Source: Treponema sp. (GTDB lineage Bacteria > Spirochaetota > Spirochaetia > Treponematales > Breznakiellaceae). From it: a DNA stretch of 9,628 nt. The notes beneath the pieces are model-generated. The model made no database searches. It worked only from the letters and a program-made list of their open reading frames with translations, and had not been told where the DNA came from. The position numbers and the translations under genes were made by a program. Below are positions 1 to 5,483 of the stretch, piece after piece (the stretch's first letter is position 1; every line of letters starts with the position of its first letter). The stretch is from the NCBI GenBank assembly GCA_031277045.1, contig JAISLX010000186.1, positions 1-9,628 on the forward strand, written 5' to 3'.

Positions 1-414
1 GATTTTTACACCCAGCTCATGGCGGCCTGCCAGAAAGGTTTCTACGGTTACCTGGGCGGTGGGCACACCGGAGGGTGTGGGGTGCGGGTCGCGCCGGTCA
101 AGGCCCAGGGCGGCGAAATCCGCCTCCGTAAGCGGCGGCGAAAGGAAGTAGCGGCGCTTTATATCCCGCATCTTGTTCGTCAGCGCCGTAAACGCCTCCC
201 GGCACCGCGCCGTAGCCACGGGCGTGCGGGTCGTCTCGTTCTTCGCCGCCGCCAGGGCCGTGTCCGCCGCGCCCGTCAGCGCGGTAAAGTCCGTTATAAC
301 GGCGGGGGGAATGCCCCACGCTTCCGCGTTGGCTGTCATCACAGGCAGCCAATCCTTCGCCATTGCCAACTGGCCTTCCCGAGTGGTTGGGAGCCAGTCC
401 GTATTATGAGCCAT
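1..414 (-). CDS. Uncharacterised 'WLP' N-terminal protein, partial (runs off left edge)
   Basis: Only the first 138 codons are in the window; the frame is open to base 1. The start is the ATG at 412-414, preceded on its strand by AGAGAGG about seven bases upstream, a good ribosome binding site. The protein begins MAHNTDWLPTTREGQ. It looks mostly helical and cytoplasmic at this end, with no signal peptide. Notable stretches are RTPVATARCREAF (63-75), KMRDIKRRYF (81-90) and SPPLTEADFAALGL (92-105), then a proline-rich link (DPHPTPSGVP) leading toward what may be a beta-rich part. I recall similar unnamed proteins starting with WLP, RTP-containing and PPLT-containing, in spirochaetes and Bacteroidota, but this is memory, not a search, and no function is known to me. 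Upstream lie a hairpin at 431-445 and the 21-bp repeat array. I am confident it is a gene because of its start, its ribosome site and its composition; I offer no function. Confidence 0.75.
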   Translation of the reverse strand, partial: MAHNTDWLPTTREGQLAMAKDWLPVMTANAEAWGIPPAVITDFTALTGAADTALAAAKNETTRTPVATARCREAFTALTNKMRDIKRRYFLSPPLTEADFAALGLDRRDPHPTPSGVPTAQVTVETFLAGRHELGVKI

Positions 415-509
415 AGTAAGCCTCTCTTTTGGCGGCTTTGCCGCCTGTATTAATTGAACATGAATACGCAGTATCCACGTTTTTTTCTTTGCGTATGCCC
501 GCCCCGGAA
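415..509 (-). promoter_or_regulatory. Leader of the WLP gene with a hairpin and a 7-bp inverted repeat
   Basis: This is the likely 5' leader or promoter zone of the minus-strand gene starting at 414. It holds a perfect 6-bp hairpin, GGCGGC-TTT-GCCGCC, at 431-445, which ends about 17 bases before the start codon and just ahead of the ribosome site. Farther out is a 7-bp inverted repeat, ATACGCA at 464-470 and TGCGTAT at 490-496, enclosing a run of seven T. I could not find a convincing -35/-10 pair on the minus strand. The hairpin could tune translation or mark the end of a plus-strand transcript, but its role is inference. Confidence 0.4.
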
Positions 510-860
510 GCGGTTACCAGCGGGACAAAAGTAGTTACCGGTGAGGCGGAAGTAGTTACCAATGGGGTAAAAGTAGTTACCAATGAGGCAAAAGTAATTA
601 CTAATGGAGTAAAAGTAATTACCAATGAGGCAAAAGTAATTACCAATGAGGCAAAAGTAGTTACCAATGAGGCAAAAGTAGTTACTAATGGGCCGGAAGT
701 AGTTACCGGCGTGATAAAAGTAATTACCGGAAAGGTAAAGATACGCGCCGGCGGCCTGGTTTTGTCCCCGAACGGGGCGGTTTTGTTTAATAAAGAGGGA
801 AAAGGCGCGGCTTTTTCGTCTGAGGTTATAAAAAAAAGGGGTAAAAAATGGGGGATTTAG
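495..860 (+). CDS. Possible repeat protein read through the 21-bp array (doubtful)
   Basis: An open frame from the ATG at 495 reads 121 residues through the array as seven-residue units (VVTNEAK, VITNGVK and similar), then a non-repeat tail with KIRAGGLVLSPNGAVLF and a basic end (KKRGKKWGI). A longer frame is possible from the TTG at 429. Neither start has a ribosome binding site: the bases before 495 are T-rich. Any 21-bp repeat without a stop stays open on both strands, so openness is weak evidence, and substitutions in the array do not favour third codon positions. If it is made, it would be a small soluble repeat protein of unknown role. I list it because the tail after the repeats also stays open for 40 codons; I think it more likely not to be a gene. 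Confidence 0.2.
   Translation: MPAPEAVTSGTKVVTGEAEVVTNGVKVVTNEAKVITNGVKVITNEAKVITNEAKVVTNEAKVVTNGPEVVTGVIKVITGKVKIRAGGLVLSPNGAVLFNKEGKGAAFSSEVIKKRGKKWGI
510..740. repeat. Array of eleven 21-bp direct repeats with a conserved GTARTTACY core
   Basis: Eleven units of exactly 21 bp lie head to tail with no spacer, beginning at 510, 531, 552, 573, 594, 615, 636, 657, 678, 699 and 720. Each unit starts with a nine-base core GTA(G/A)TTAC(C/T); only the first unit breaks the GTA. The remaining twelve bases (typically AATGAGGCAAAA) vary much more, especially toward both ends of the array. The core is a near-palindrome; the GTAATTAC version is a perfect one. Counting changes from the consensus by hand gives about 13, 15 and 10 at first, second and third codon positions of the open plus frame, so there is no sign of purifying selection on a protein. 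The 21-bp period places every core on the same face of the helix. Confidence 0.95.
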
Positions 861-871
861 CCTACAGGGGC

Positions 872-902
872 TAGACACGCTGTCCTGTGATCCGTGTATA
901 AT
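872..902 (+). promoter_or_regulatory. Sigma70-like promoter, TAGACA / 19 bp / TATAAT
   Basis: A perfect TATAAT at 897-902 sits 19 bp after TAGACA (872-877, five of six matches to TTGACA). The spacing is longer than the ideal 17. A start near 909 would produce RNA whose first 60 bases fold into the two perfect hairpins at 919-966. No open frame with a ribosome site follows, so if the promoter is active it most likely makes a short non-coding RNA. Confidence 0.4.
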
Positions 903-918
903 ATGAGCCGGGAGCCGT

Positions 919-943
919 GGCAATTCCGTTGCGCGGAATTGCC
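919..943. repeat. Perfect 10-bp stem-loop (first of a pair)
   Basis: GGCAATTCCG pairs perfectly with CGGAATTGCC around a five-base loop (TTGCG). No T-run follows on either strand, so it is not a standard intrinsic terminator. It is separated by only two bases from a second hairpin, a pattern like that of REP/BIME-type intergenic elements. Confidence 0.85.
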
Positions 944-945
944 TG

Positions 946-966
946 GGAGTTTGCTCCGCAAACTCC
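946..966. repeat. Perfect 9-bp stem-loop (second of a pair)
   Basis: GGAGTTTGC pairs perfectly with GCAAACTCC around a three-base loop (TCC). It stacks directly behind the 919-943 hairpin. Neither strand has a following T-run. It resembles in layout the hairpins at 8733-8860 near the other end of the window. Confidence 0.85.
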
Positions 967-1074
967 ACGCGGTTACCCGCACGGGCAGCCGAGGTTGCTG
1001 TGTTTCCTGCCGTTATGTCTGCCGCCGCCTGAAACATGAAAATAGTGTATTGTTTATCTATGAAAAAAGTCAAC

Positions 1075-1097
1075 AAAAAAGACGGCTTTTGCCCGGC
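1075..1097 (-). terminator. Possible intrinsic terminator of the CNB-TPR / Crp-like operon
   Basis: On the minus strand, just past the stop codon of the Crp-like gene, a short GC stem GGC-AAAA-GCC (extended by one pair across a bulge) is followed by TCTTTTTT (A-run 1075-1080 on the plus strand). The stem is short, so termination may be partial. Confidence 0.4.
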
Positions 1098-1120
1098 GGG
1101 GGGGCTTAGGCTGTCAGGCC

Positions 1121-1762
1121 CTACAGTTTATTCCGTCTGGAATTAACGAAGCGGGAAAAATCATTGATGTTTTTTACTACGATTCGGCTGGTGTGTATAT
1201 CGAGCCTGTGCTGGGAGGCAAAATGCTGCAAAATATCGCGGGTTTCCCCGGCGTCCATTCCGGCCCATTGCGCGATATTGTCCACCGTGGCCTCAAATTC
1301 CCTTTTTTCCGTGGTTTTGTCGATGTTCGGCTGGGTTTCGTCGAACATCAGAAACACGTCGGCGATTTTGGCCTGGGGATCGTTCAGCACAAGGGTCATA
1401 AAACGCCGCTTGGCGTCGTAAATGCGCTTGCAGAACATCCGCAGAACCCGCAGGGCAATCTGGGGATTCCCCAAAAGAAGAACCTCAAAATTCCTCGCGT
1501 TAAACTCCAGCACTTTTACGTTGTCCAGGGCAATGGCGGTGGCGGAACGCGGCGAATTTTCAAGAATCGCCATCTCGCCGAACATATCAGGCGGCCCGAT
1601 AATATCCAGGGTTTTTTCAAAATCGCCGATGATCTTTGTCAGATGAACCCGCCCGGACTGAATCACATAAAAATCATCGCCGGGCTCAAATTCAGAAAAA
1701 ATAATTTCCCCCGCCTTGAAAGTTCTGGCAAAGCGTTCAAAAGCTTCAAGCCCGGCGGCCAT
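1121..1762 (-). CDS. Crp/Fnr-type cyclic-nucleotide-binding regulator
   Basis: A 213-residue protein of normal Crp/Fnr length. Residues 8-100 form the cyclic-nucleotide-binding (CNB) beta-roll: GDDFYVIQSGRVHL (28-41), then the phosphate-binding cassette FGEMAILENSPRSATA (61-76), with the Gly-Glu and the Arg-Ser-Ala-Thr that normally hold the cyclic phosphate and ribose. A long helix (about 103-125) suits dimerisation. A winged helix-turn-helix follows at about 158-190 (TVDNIAQWAGMDAGETRDILQ). The family consists of cytoplasmic dimeric transcription factors that bind palindromic sites when cAMP or a related ligand is bound; the ligand and target genes here are unknown. No cysteine cluster for an iron-sulphur centre is seen. 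The ATG at 1760-1762 directly abuts the stop codon of the CNB-TPR gene, with GGGGGA inside that gene's tail as ribosome site, so the two are almost certainly translationally coupled. Confidence 0.88.
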   Translation of the reverse strand: MAAGLEAFERFARTFKAGEIIFSEFEPGDDFYVIQSGRVHLTKIIGDFEKTLDIIGPPDMFGEMAILENSPRSATAIALDNVKVLEFNARNFEVLLLGNPQIALRVLRMFCKRIYDAKRRFMTLVLNDPQAKIADVFLMFDETQPNIDKTTEKREFEATVDNIAQWAGMDAGETRDILQHFASQHRLDIHTSRIVVKNINDFSRFVNSRRNKL

Positions 1763-2716
1763 CTATTCCCCCAGATCCTTTAAGGCGCGCCGCGCTTTAA
1801 CCGTTACCTCGTCCTCTTCGGGGGCGGGCATGGACAAAACTTTTTTATAAAAAGCCGCGGCCTGATCTTTTTTTCCCAGCCGCTCGTTGGACTGGCCGAT
1901 ATAAAATACCGCCTCCCGCAGATCGGGGCGCCGGGGGTTCCGGTTCAGCAGGCCGGTATAATACTGAATACACTCCGTGAATTTATTAAGTATGTAGAGG
2001 CAGCGGCCTATTTCGAAGGCGCTTTTTTCCGCCCATTCGCTTTGCCCGTGGGTTTCCTCGATCCGCGTAAAGGCCAGATATGCCTGCTGGTACTTTTCTT
2101 CCGTCATCAGGTTCAGGGCGTTGTGGTAGGCCGCGGAAGGGTCGTCTTCTTCCGGGGGGTCCGCGGTTTGAATCCCGGCGCCCGAACCAAGGGCGCGCTC
2201 CGCCTGTTCCAGATTTGACGCCGCAGCGGCGCTGTTTTTCCCCGACGGGTAGTAGGCCAGGTAACGGCTGAAGACATAGCGGGCATACTGGTAACGTTTT
2301 TGTTTAAGGTAGTATTCCCCCACGCTGAACAGCCCGGCTTCGGGGTCCTGCTCGTCTGTTTTGAGCAGGCTGGTAAGCTGCCGGTGGACCCGCCGCAGCT
2401 GGGTAGAAAAAACGGTCAGCATCTTCATGACGATACGGGTGTTGGTCATGGCGATCTGCTCAAATTCGGGAATTGTAAAGGCCATAACTGTGGAATCTTT
2501 AAGGCTTACGGCGTTTTCTTCCCGCGCGTAATGGCCCAGGGCGGACTTTACCCCGAAAAATTCCCCCCGCTGGACCATGTCGTGCATATCGTTCCCCGTT
2601 TCCATGTCCTGATAGACCAGGTTTACCATGCCGCTTTGAAGGATGAACACCTTGTCCGCCGGGTCTCCCTTGAAGTAAATGACCGATCCGGCCCCAAACC
2701 GAAAGGTTTTCGGCAT
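1763..2716 (-). CDS. CNB-domain protein with C-terminal TPR repeats
   Basis: A 317-residue cytoplasmic protein with two parts. Residues 5-100 are a CNB beta-roll (SVIYFKGDPADKVFILQSG at 11-29). Its phosphate cassette, FFGVKSALGHYAREENAV (53-70), is degenerate: the usual Glu after Phe-Gly is Val, and the Arg-x-Ala-Thr is replaced. It may therefore not bind cyclic nucleotides in the normal way. After a helix (90-118), residues 126-180 and 195-315 contain tetratricopeptide-type helical pairs (SVGEYYLKQKRYQYARYVF; ALNLMTEEKYQQAYLAFTRI; IGQSNERLGKKDQAAAFYKK), which usually bind protein partners. There is no DNA-binding domain. The start ATG at 2714-2716 follows AGGGG at a suitable distance. It is first in a unit with the Crp-like gene and touches its start codon, so a sensor/adaptor role alongside that regulator is a reasonable inference. 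Confidence 0.85.
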   Translation of the reverse strand: MPKTFRFGAGSVIYFKGDPADKVFILQSGMVNLVYQDMETGNDMHDMVQRGEFFGVKSALGHYAREENAVSLKDSTVMAFTIPEFEQIAMTNTRIVMKMLTVFSTQLRRVHRQLTSLLKTDEQDPEAGLFSVGEYYLKQKRYQYARYVFSRYLAYYPSGKNSAAAASNLEQAERALGSGAGIQTADPPEEDDPSAAYHNALNLMTEEKYQQAYLAFTRIEETHGQSEWAEKSAFEIGRCLYILNKFTECIQYYTGLLNRNPRRPDLREAVFYIGQSNERLGKKDQAAAFYKKVLSMPAPEEDEVTVKARRALKDLGE

Positions 2717-2842
2717 TGAGGTCCCCTACCCTCTCCGGCCGGGGTCAGGGCGCGCGCCAAAGTCCCGGCTTATATCTTTGACAATTTTACAATTCGACGA
2801 GAACACTGTTATCATTCCTTAAGTTTTAGGCTCATAATAAGC
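2717..2842. promoter_or_regulatory. Divergent promoter region between the CNB-TPR and PHP genes
   Basis: This 126-base gap must hold promoters for both directions. For the minus-strand operon, TAAAAT and TATAAG motifs lie in the AT-rich part (2770-2800), but their -35 partners match poorly. For the PHP gene there is a perfect TTGACA at 2778-2783 without a -10 at the right distance. There is also CATAAT at 2833-2838 only about ten bases before the start codon, which would give an almost leaderless transcript. None is decisive. Confidence 0.35.
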
Positions 2843-3751
2843 GTGATGATAGACCTGCATACCCACTCAAACGCATCGGACGGCAGTCTAAGCCCGGTTT
2901 CACTTGTCAGAGAAGCGGCCCGTCTTGGAATTTCCGCGCTGGCCCTTACCGATCATGATAGCGTTAAGGGGCTGCCATTTGCAAGAAACGAGGCGAAATC
3001 CCTGGGCATCGGCTTTATTCCGGGGATTGAGATTGAGATAAACTACCCCGGCCCGGGCCAATTCCACCTTTTGGGGCTGGGGATTAGCCGGCCAAGTTCC
3101 GCGTTTCTTGAGGCGGTGGAAGATCTTTCCCGGCTGCGGGAGAAGCGGAACCGGGAGATTCTGGAGCGCGTGAGGCTGATGGGCCTGGACGCCGGCTGGG
3201 AGGATCTGCTGCGGCTTGCGCGGGGGGATTCCGCGGCCAATCCGGGGGAGGGGTCCGCTTCCCCTGCGGACAACGCCGGTCCGGCCCCCTCGATAGGGCG
3301 GCCCCACTTTGCCGCCCTGCTGGTCGAACGGGGAATCGCCAAAAACCAGGAACAGGCGTTTAACCGCTACCTGACGCCGGGAAAACCCCTGTACGTCCCC
3401 AAGGCCGGGCTGGACTTTGACAGGGCCCAGGCCCTGATTCGGGAATCCGGGGGTCTGCCGGTACTGGCCCACCCCATGTCCCTCTACGTGTCCCTGAATC
3501 GTCTTCCGGCCCTGTTTGAGGACCTGAAAAACCGGGGACTCGCGGGCGTTGAGGCCTGGCATCCTACCGCCAAACCACGGGAATGCCGGCGCCTGGAGGA
3601 AATATCCCGGAACCTGGGGCTTTACGTCAGCGCCGGCAGCGATTTTCACGGGAAAGCCCGGCCCGACCGCGTTCTGGGCCATAGCTGCGCCGGCCGGCGG
3701 ATTGAAGATTCGATACTGGAAGCCATGCCGGAGCTTTCAGCCTTCCGCTAA
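2843..3751 (+). CDS. PHP-domain phosphoesterase (YciV/RNase AM-like)
   Basis: A 302-residue metal-dependent phosphoesterase of the polymerase and histidinol phosphatase (PHP) superfamily. Metal-ligand motifs are complete and in order: DLHTHS (His6, His8) with Asp13, LTDHD (Asp37, His38), GIEIE (61-65), His75, GRPHFA (His155), LAHP (His210) and GSDFHG (Asp267, His269). This layout fits the family of E. coli YciV, which acts on 3',5'-nucleoside bisphosphates and RNA 5' ends; exact substrate is inferred. Residues about 128-150 form a Gly/Ser/Ala/Pro-rich insertion just before GRPHFA, and its DNA is rich in inverted repeats. The start may be GTG 2843 or ATG 2846; the latter gives MIDLHTHS, the usual beginning. 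No strong ribosome site is visible. The 3' end overlaps the tail of the convergent comM gene by 15 bases. Confidence 0.9.
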   Translation: MMIDLHTHSNASDGSLSPVSLVREAARLGISALALTDHDSVKGLPFARNEAKSLGIGFIPGIEIEINYPGPGQFHLLGLGISRPSSAFLEAVEDLSRLREKRNREILERVRLMGLDAGWEDLLRLARGDSAANPGEGSASPADNAGPAPSIGRPHFAALLVERGIAKNQEQAFNRYLTPGKPLYVPKAGLDFDRAQALIRESGGLPVLAHPMSLYVSLNRLPALFEDLKNRGLAGVEAWHPTAKPRECRRLEEISRNLGLYVSAGSDFHGKARPDRVLGHSCAGRRIEDSILEAMPELSAFR

Positions 3752-5344
3752 TATGTCATAAGGATCATCCCCCCGGCGGCGGTGTTCCACCGCTTCCAGC
3801 ACATGAACCGTGTCGATGGTATCCCGGCCTTCCAGATCGGCGATGGTCCGGGCCAGGCGGAGAATGCCGTGGTAGGCCCGCCCGGAAAGGGCCAGTTTGG
3901 ACACGGCGGTTTTAAGGGCCTGTTCCCCCCGGCCGGAGAGCGGGCAGCACGATTCCACCAGTCCCGCAGGAAGCCGGGCGTTGCGGCGGGGCCGTTCCGG
4001 CAGCCCGGCCAGCCGCTCCCGCTGCAGTTCCACCGCCCGGACAACCCGCCCGGCGATGGCGGCGCTGCTTTCGCCGGGGCTTCCCGTCATCTCCCCCAGT
4101 CCGGGGGGAACCACCGGGACCCGCAGTTCAATCCGGTCCAGCAGGGCCGAACCAAAACGGCGCCAATAGCGGTTCACTTCTTCGGGGCTGCAAAGGCACG
4201 GGGCCTGCCCGGAGGCGGCGTCCCACACGCCAAGCCTGCCGCAGGGACAGGGGTTGGCCGCCATGATCAACTGAAAAGCCGCGGGGAGCCGGACGGAGGA
4301 TTCCGCCCGGGATATCGTGATCACCTGATCTTCCAGAGGTTCCCGCAGCGCCTGAAGAACGGTGGAACGGAATTCCGGGGCCTCGTCCAGAAACAGGACC
4401 CCAAAGTGGGCAAGACTTATCTCCCCGGGCCGTACCGTCCTGCCGCCCCCCAGAATGCCTTCGGCGCTGGCGGAATGGTGGGGGGAGCGGAAAGGGGGAC
4501 AGGTAATAAGGCCGAATCCCTCATTCGCCCGGGATGTTCCGTCAAAATATCCGGCCAGACTGTAAAGCCGGGTTACCTCCACCGCCTCCTCGCTGGTCAA
4601 GCCGGCCATGATCGCGGGCAGGCGCCGGGCAAGCATGGTTTTACCGGCTCCCGGGGGGCCAAAAACCAAAAGGTTGTGCCCCCCGGCGGCGGCTATTTCC
4701 AGGGCCCGTTTATACCGGTCCTGGCCCCGTACCTCGGAAAAATCCCCAAGTACAGCCGGATTCCCCGATGCTTCCGGCCCATCCCCAGAATCGTCCGGGG
4801 GAAACTCCGAAGCGGGCAGGGTCCCGGTTTCCGAGCGGACCACCAGGGCGTGCAGGGCTTCCCGCAGCGTGGTTACCGGGACCACCCGGATCGAACCGTG
4901 TTCCCGCGCCAGGATCCGCGCCTCTCCGGCGTTTTCCCGGGGGACGATGAAATCACGGATACCTTCCCCAATCCCCGCGGCCACCGCCGCCAGCGCCCCC
5001 CGCACGGGCCGTACCGTACCGGACAGTTCCAGTTCGCCCAGCACCATCATGGCATCCTCGCGGGGAGCCAGCCCCGACACGGACATCACCGCCAGGGCGA
5101 TGGGCAGGTCCAGGGCCGCCCCGTCTTTCCGCAGTCCCGCGGGGGCCAGATTGATAAGAACCCGGTCCAGGGGGAACTGGTAGCCCGAATTGCGGAACGC
5201 CGCCCTGACCCGTTCCCGCGCTTCCCGCACCGCCCCTTCCGCAAGGCCGGTAATATCGACCCCCGGAATGCCCCGCCGTATATCCACCTCTACCCTGATT
5301 ACGATTCCCGAAGCCCCAAAAGGCGCGTAACTAAACACCTTCAT
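3737..5344 (-). CDS. comM: ComM/YifB-type AAA+ ATPase (Mg-chelatase-like)
   Basis: A 535-residue protein, close to the family's usual size of about 500. The N-terminal domain (1-180) has the typical VEVDIRRGIPGVDITGLAE and LINLAPAGLRKDGAALDLPI stretches. After an acidic/Pro-rich linker, the AAA+ core carries Walker A GPPGAGKTM (229-237), RSPHHSAS, Walker B LFLDEAPEF (317-325) and ANPCPCG (363-369). The C-terminal Mg-chelatase-like domain contains YHGILRLARTIADLEG. In naturally competent bacteria ComM is a hexameric helicase that drives branch migration when incoming DNA is integrated; in other bacteria its role is less clear. The ATG at 5342-5344 is chosen because GAGAGG lies seven bases upstream and homologues begin at this point. 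The frame is open 28 codons farther upstream, but that extension matches nothing. Its tail overlaps the convergent PHP gene. Confidence 0.93.
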   Translation of the reverse strand: MKVFSYAPFGASGIVIRVEVDIRRGIPGVDITGLAEGAVREARERVRAAFRNSGYQFPLDRVLINLAPAGLRKDGAALDLPIALAVMSVSGLAPREDAMMVLGELELSGTVRPVRGALAAVAAGIGEGIRDFIVPRENAGEARILAREHGSIRVVPVTTLREALHALVVRSETGTLPASEFPPDDSGDGPEASGNPAVLGDFSEVRGQDRYKRALEIAAAGGHNLLVFGPPGAGKTMLARRLPAIMAGLTSEEAVEVTRLYSLAGYFDGTSRANEGFGLITCPPFRSPHHSASAEGILGGGRTVRPGEISLAHFGVLFLDEAPEFRSTVLQALREPLEDQVITISRAESSVRLPAAFQLIMAANPCPCGRLGVWDAASGQAPCLCSPEEVNRYWRRFGSALLDRIELRVPVVPPGLGEMTGSPGESSAAIAGRVVRAVELQRERLAGLPERPRRNARLPAGLVESCCPLSGRGEQALKTAVSKLALSGRAYHGILRLARTIADLEGRDTIDTVHVLEAVEHRRRGDDPYDILAEG

Positions 5345-5483
5345 ACATAACCTCTCAGGATATATACGGGACGGCCCCGCATGGCGCATTAATTTCACGA
5401 AAAAAGGCCCGGCAAAATCATTACGCATTCTTGCCTCAAACCCGGTTGTGTGCTATCTTCTAAAATATGAAACGAGAGAAAGC
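5345..5483. promoter_or_regulatory. Divergent region with a promoter for the DRTGG operon
   Basis: On the plus strand TTGCCT (5431-5436) is followed after exactly 17 bp by TATCTT (5454-5459). Transcription would start near 5466, giving an 18-base leader to the ATG at 5484. On the minus strand GTATATAT (about 5360-5367) could be the -10 for comM, without a clear -35. The 10-mer AATTTCACGA at 5391-5400 recurs exactly in the other divergent region at 8057-8066. Confidence 0.5.

Larger units (their letters stand above)
861..1120. other. Gene-free stretch with promoter, hairpins and possible terminator
   Basis: I see no convincing gene here. Just before and into it is a 5-bp hairpin, TAGCC-TACAGG-GGCTA (858-873). 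Next come a near-consensus promoter (872-902), two strong perfect hairpins (919-966), and about 110 bases of unremarkable sequence up to the 3' end of the Crp-like gene. Open frames on both strands lack ribosome sites and family resemblance. Confidence 0.6.

Noticed and set aside
510..740. CRISPR array.
   Set aside because: Units abut with no unique spacers, the period is 21 bp, and no cas gene is present.
885..891. TGTGATC as a Crp-type operator half-site near the 872-902 promoter.
   Set aside because: No matching inverted half-site follows at the expected spacing; a lone half-site is too common.
450..1076. A 208-codon minus-strand open frame through the 21-bp array, reading GNYFCLI-type repeats.
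   Set aside because: It starts at a TTG without a ribosome site, runs through both hairpins, and its length comes from the multiple-of-three repeat and chance. No family resemblance.
894..1109. Small plus-strand protein of 71 codons.
   Set aside because: Its codons run across two perfect hairpins, there is no ribosome site, and the composition (Arg/Cys-rich) looks like non-coding sequence.
2160..2190. A GGTTTGAATCCC-like stretch resembling a tRNA T-arm.
   Set aside because: It lies inside the TPR-coding frame, and no acceptor, D or anticodon stems can be formed around it.
2778..2783. Perfect TTGACA as the -35 of the PHP gene.
   Set aside because: No -10-like hexamer lies 16-18 bases downstream, so I do not call it a promoter by itself.
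3782..5350. A 522-codon plus-strand open frame antisense to comM.
   Set aside because: It mirrors the strongly conserved comM reading frame in GC-rich DNA; the composition (Gly/Pro/Arg/His-rich) is typical of a shadow frame.
5345..5428. A 28-residue N-terminal extension of ComM.
   Set aside because: The extension matches nothing in the family, while the ATG at 5342-5344 has a good ribosome site and gives the standard N-terminus.
5448..5483. A 12-residue N-terminal extension of the DRTGG protein.
   Set aside because: It would begin inside the well-spaced promoter at 5431-5459 and adds nothing matching the domain.
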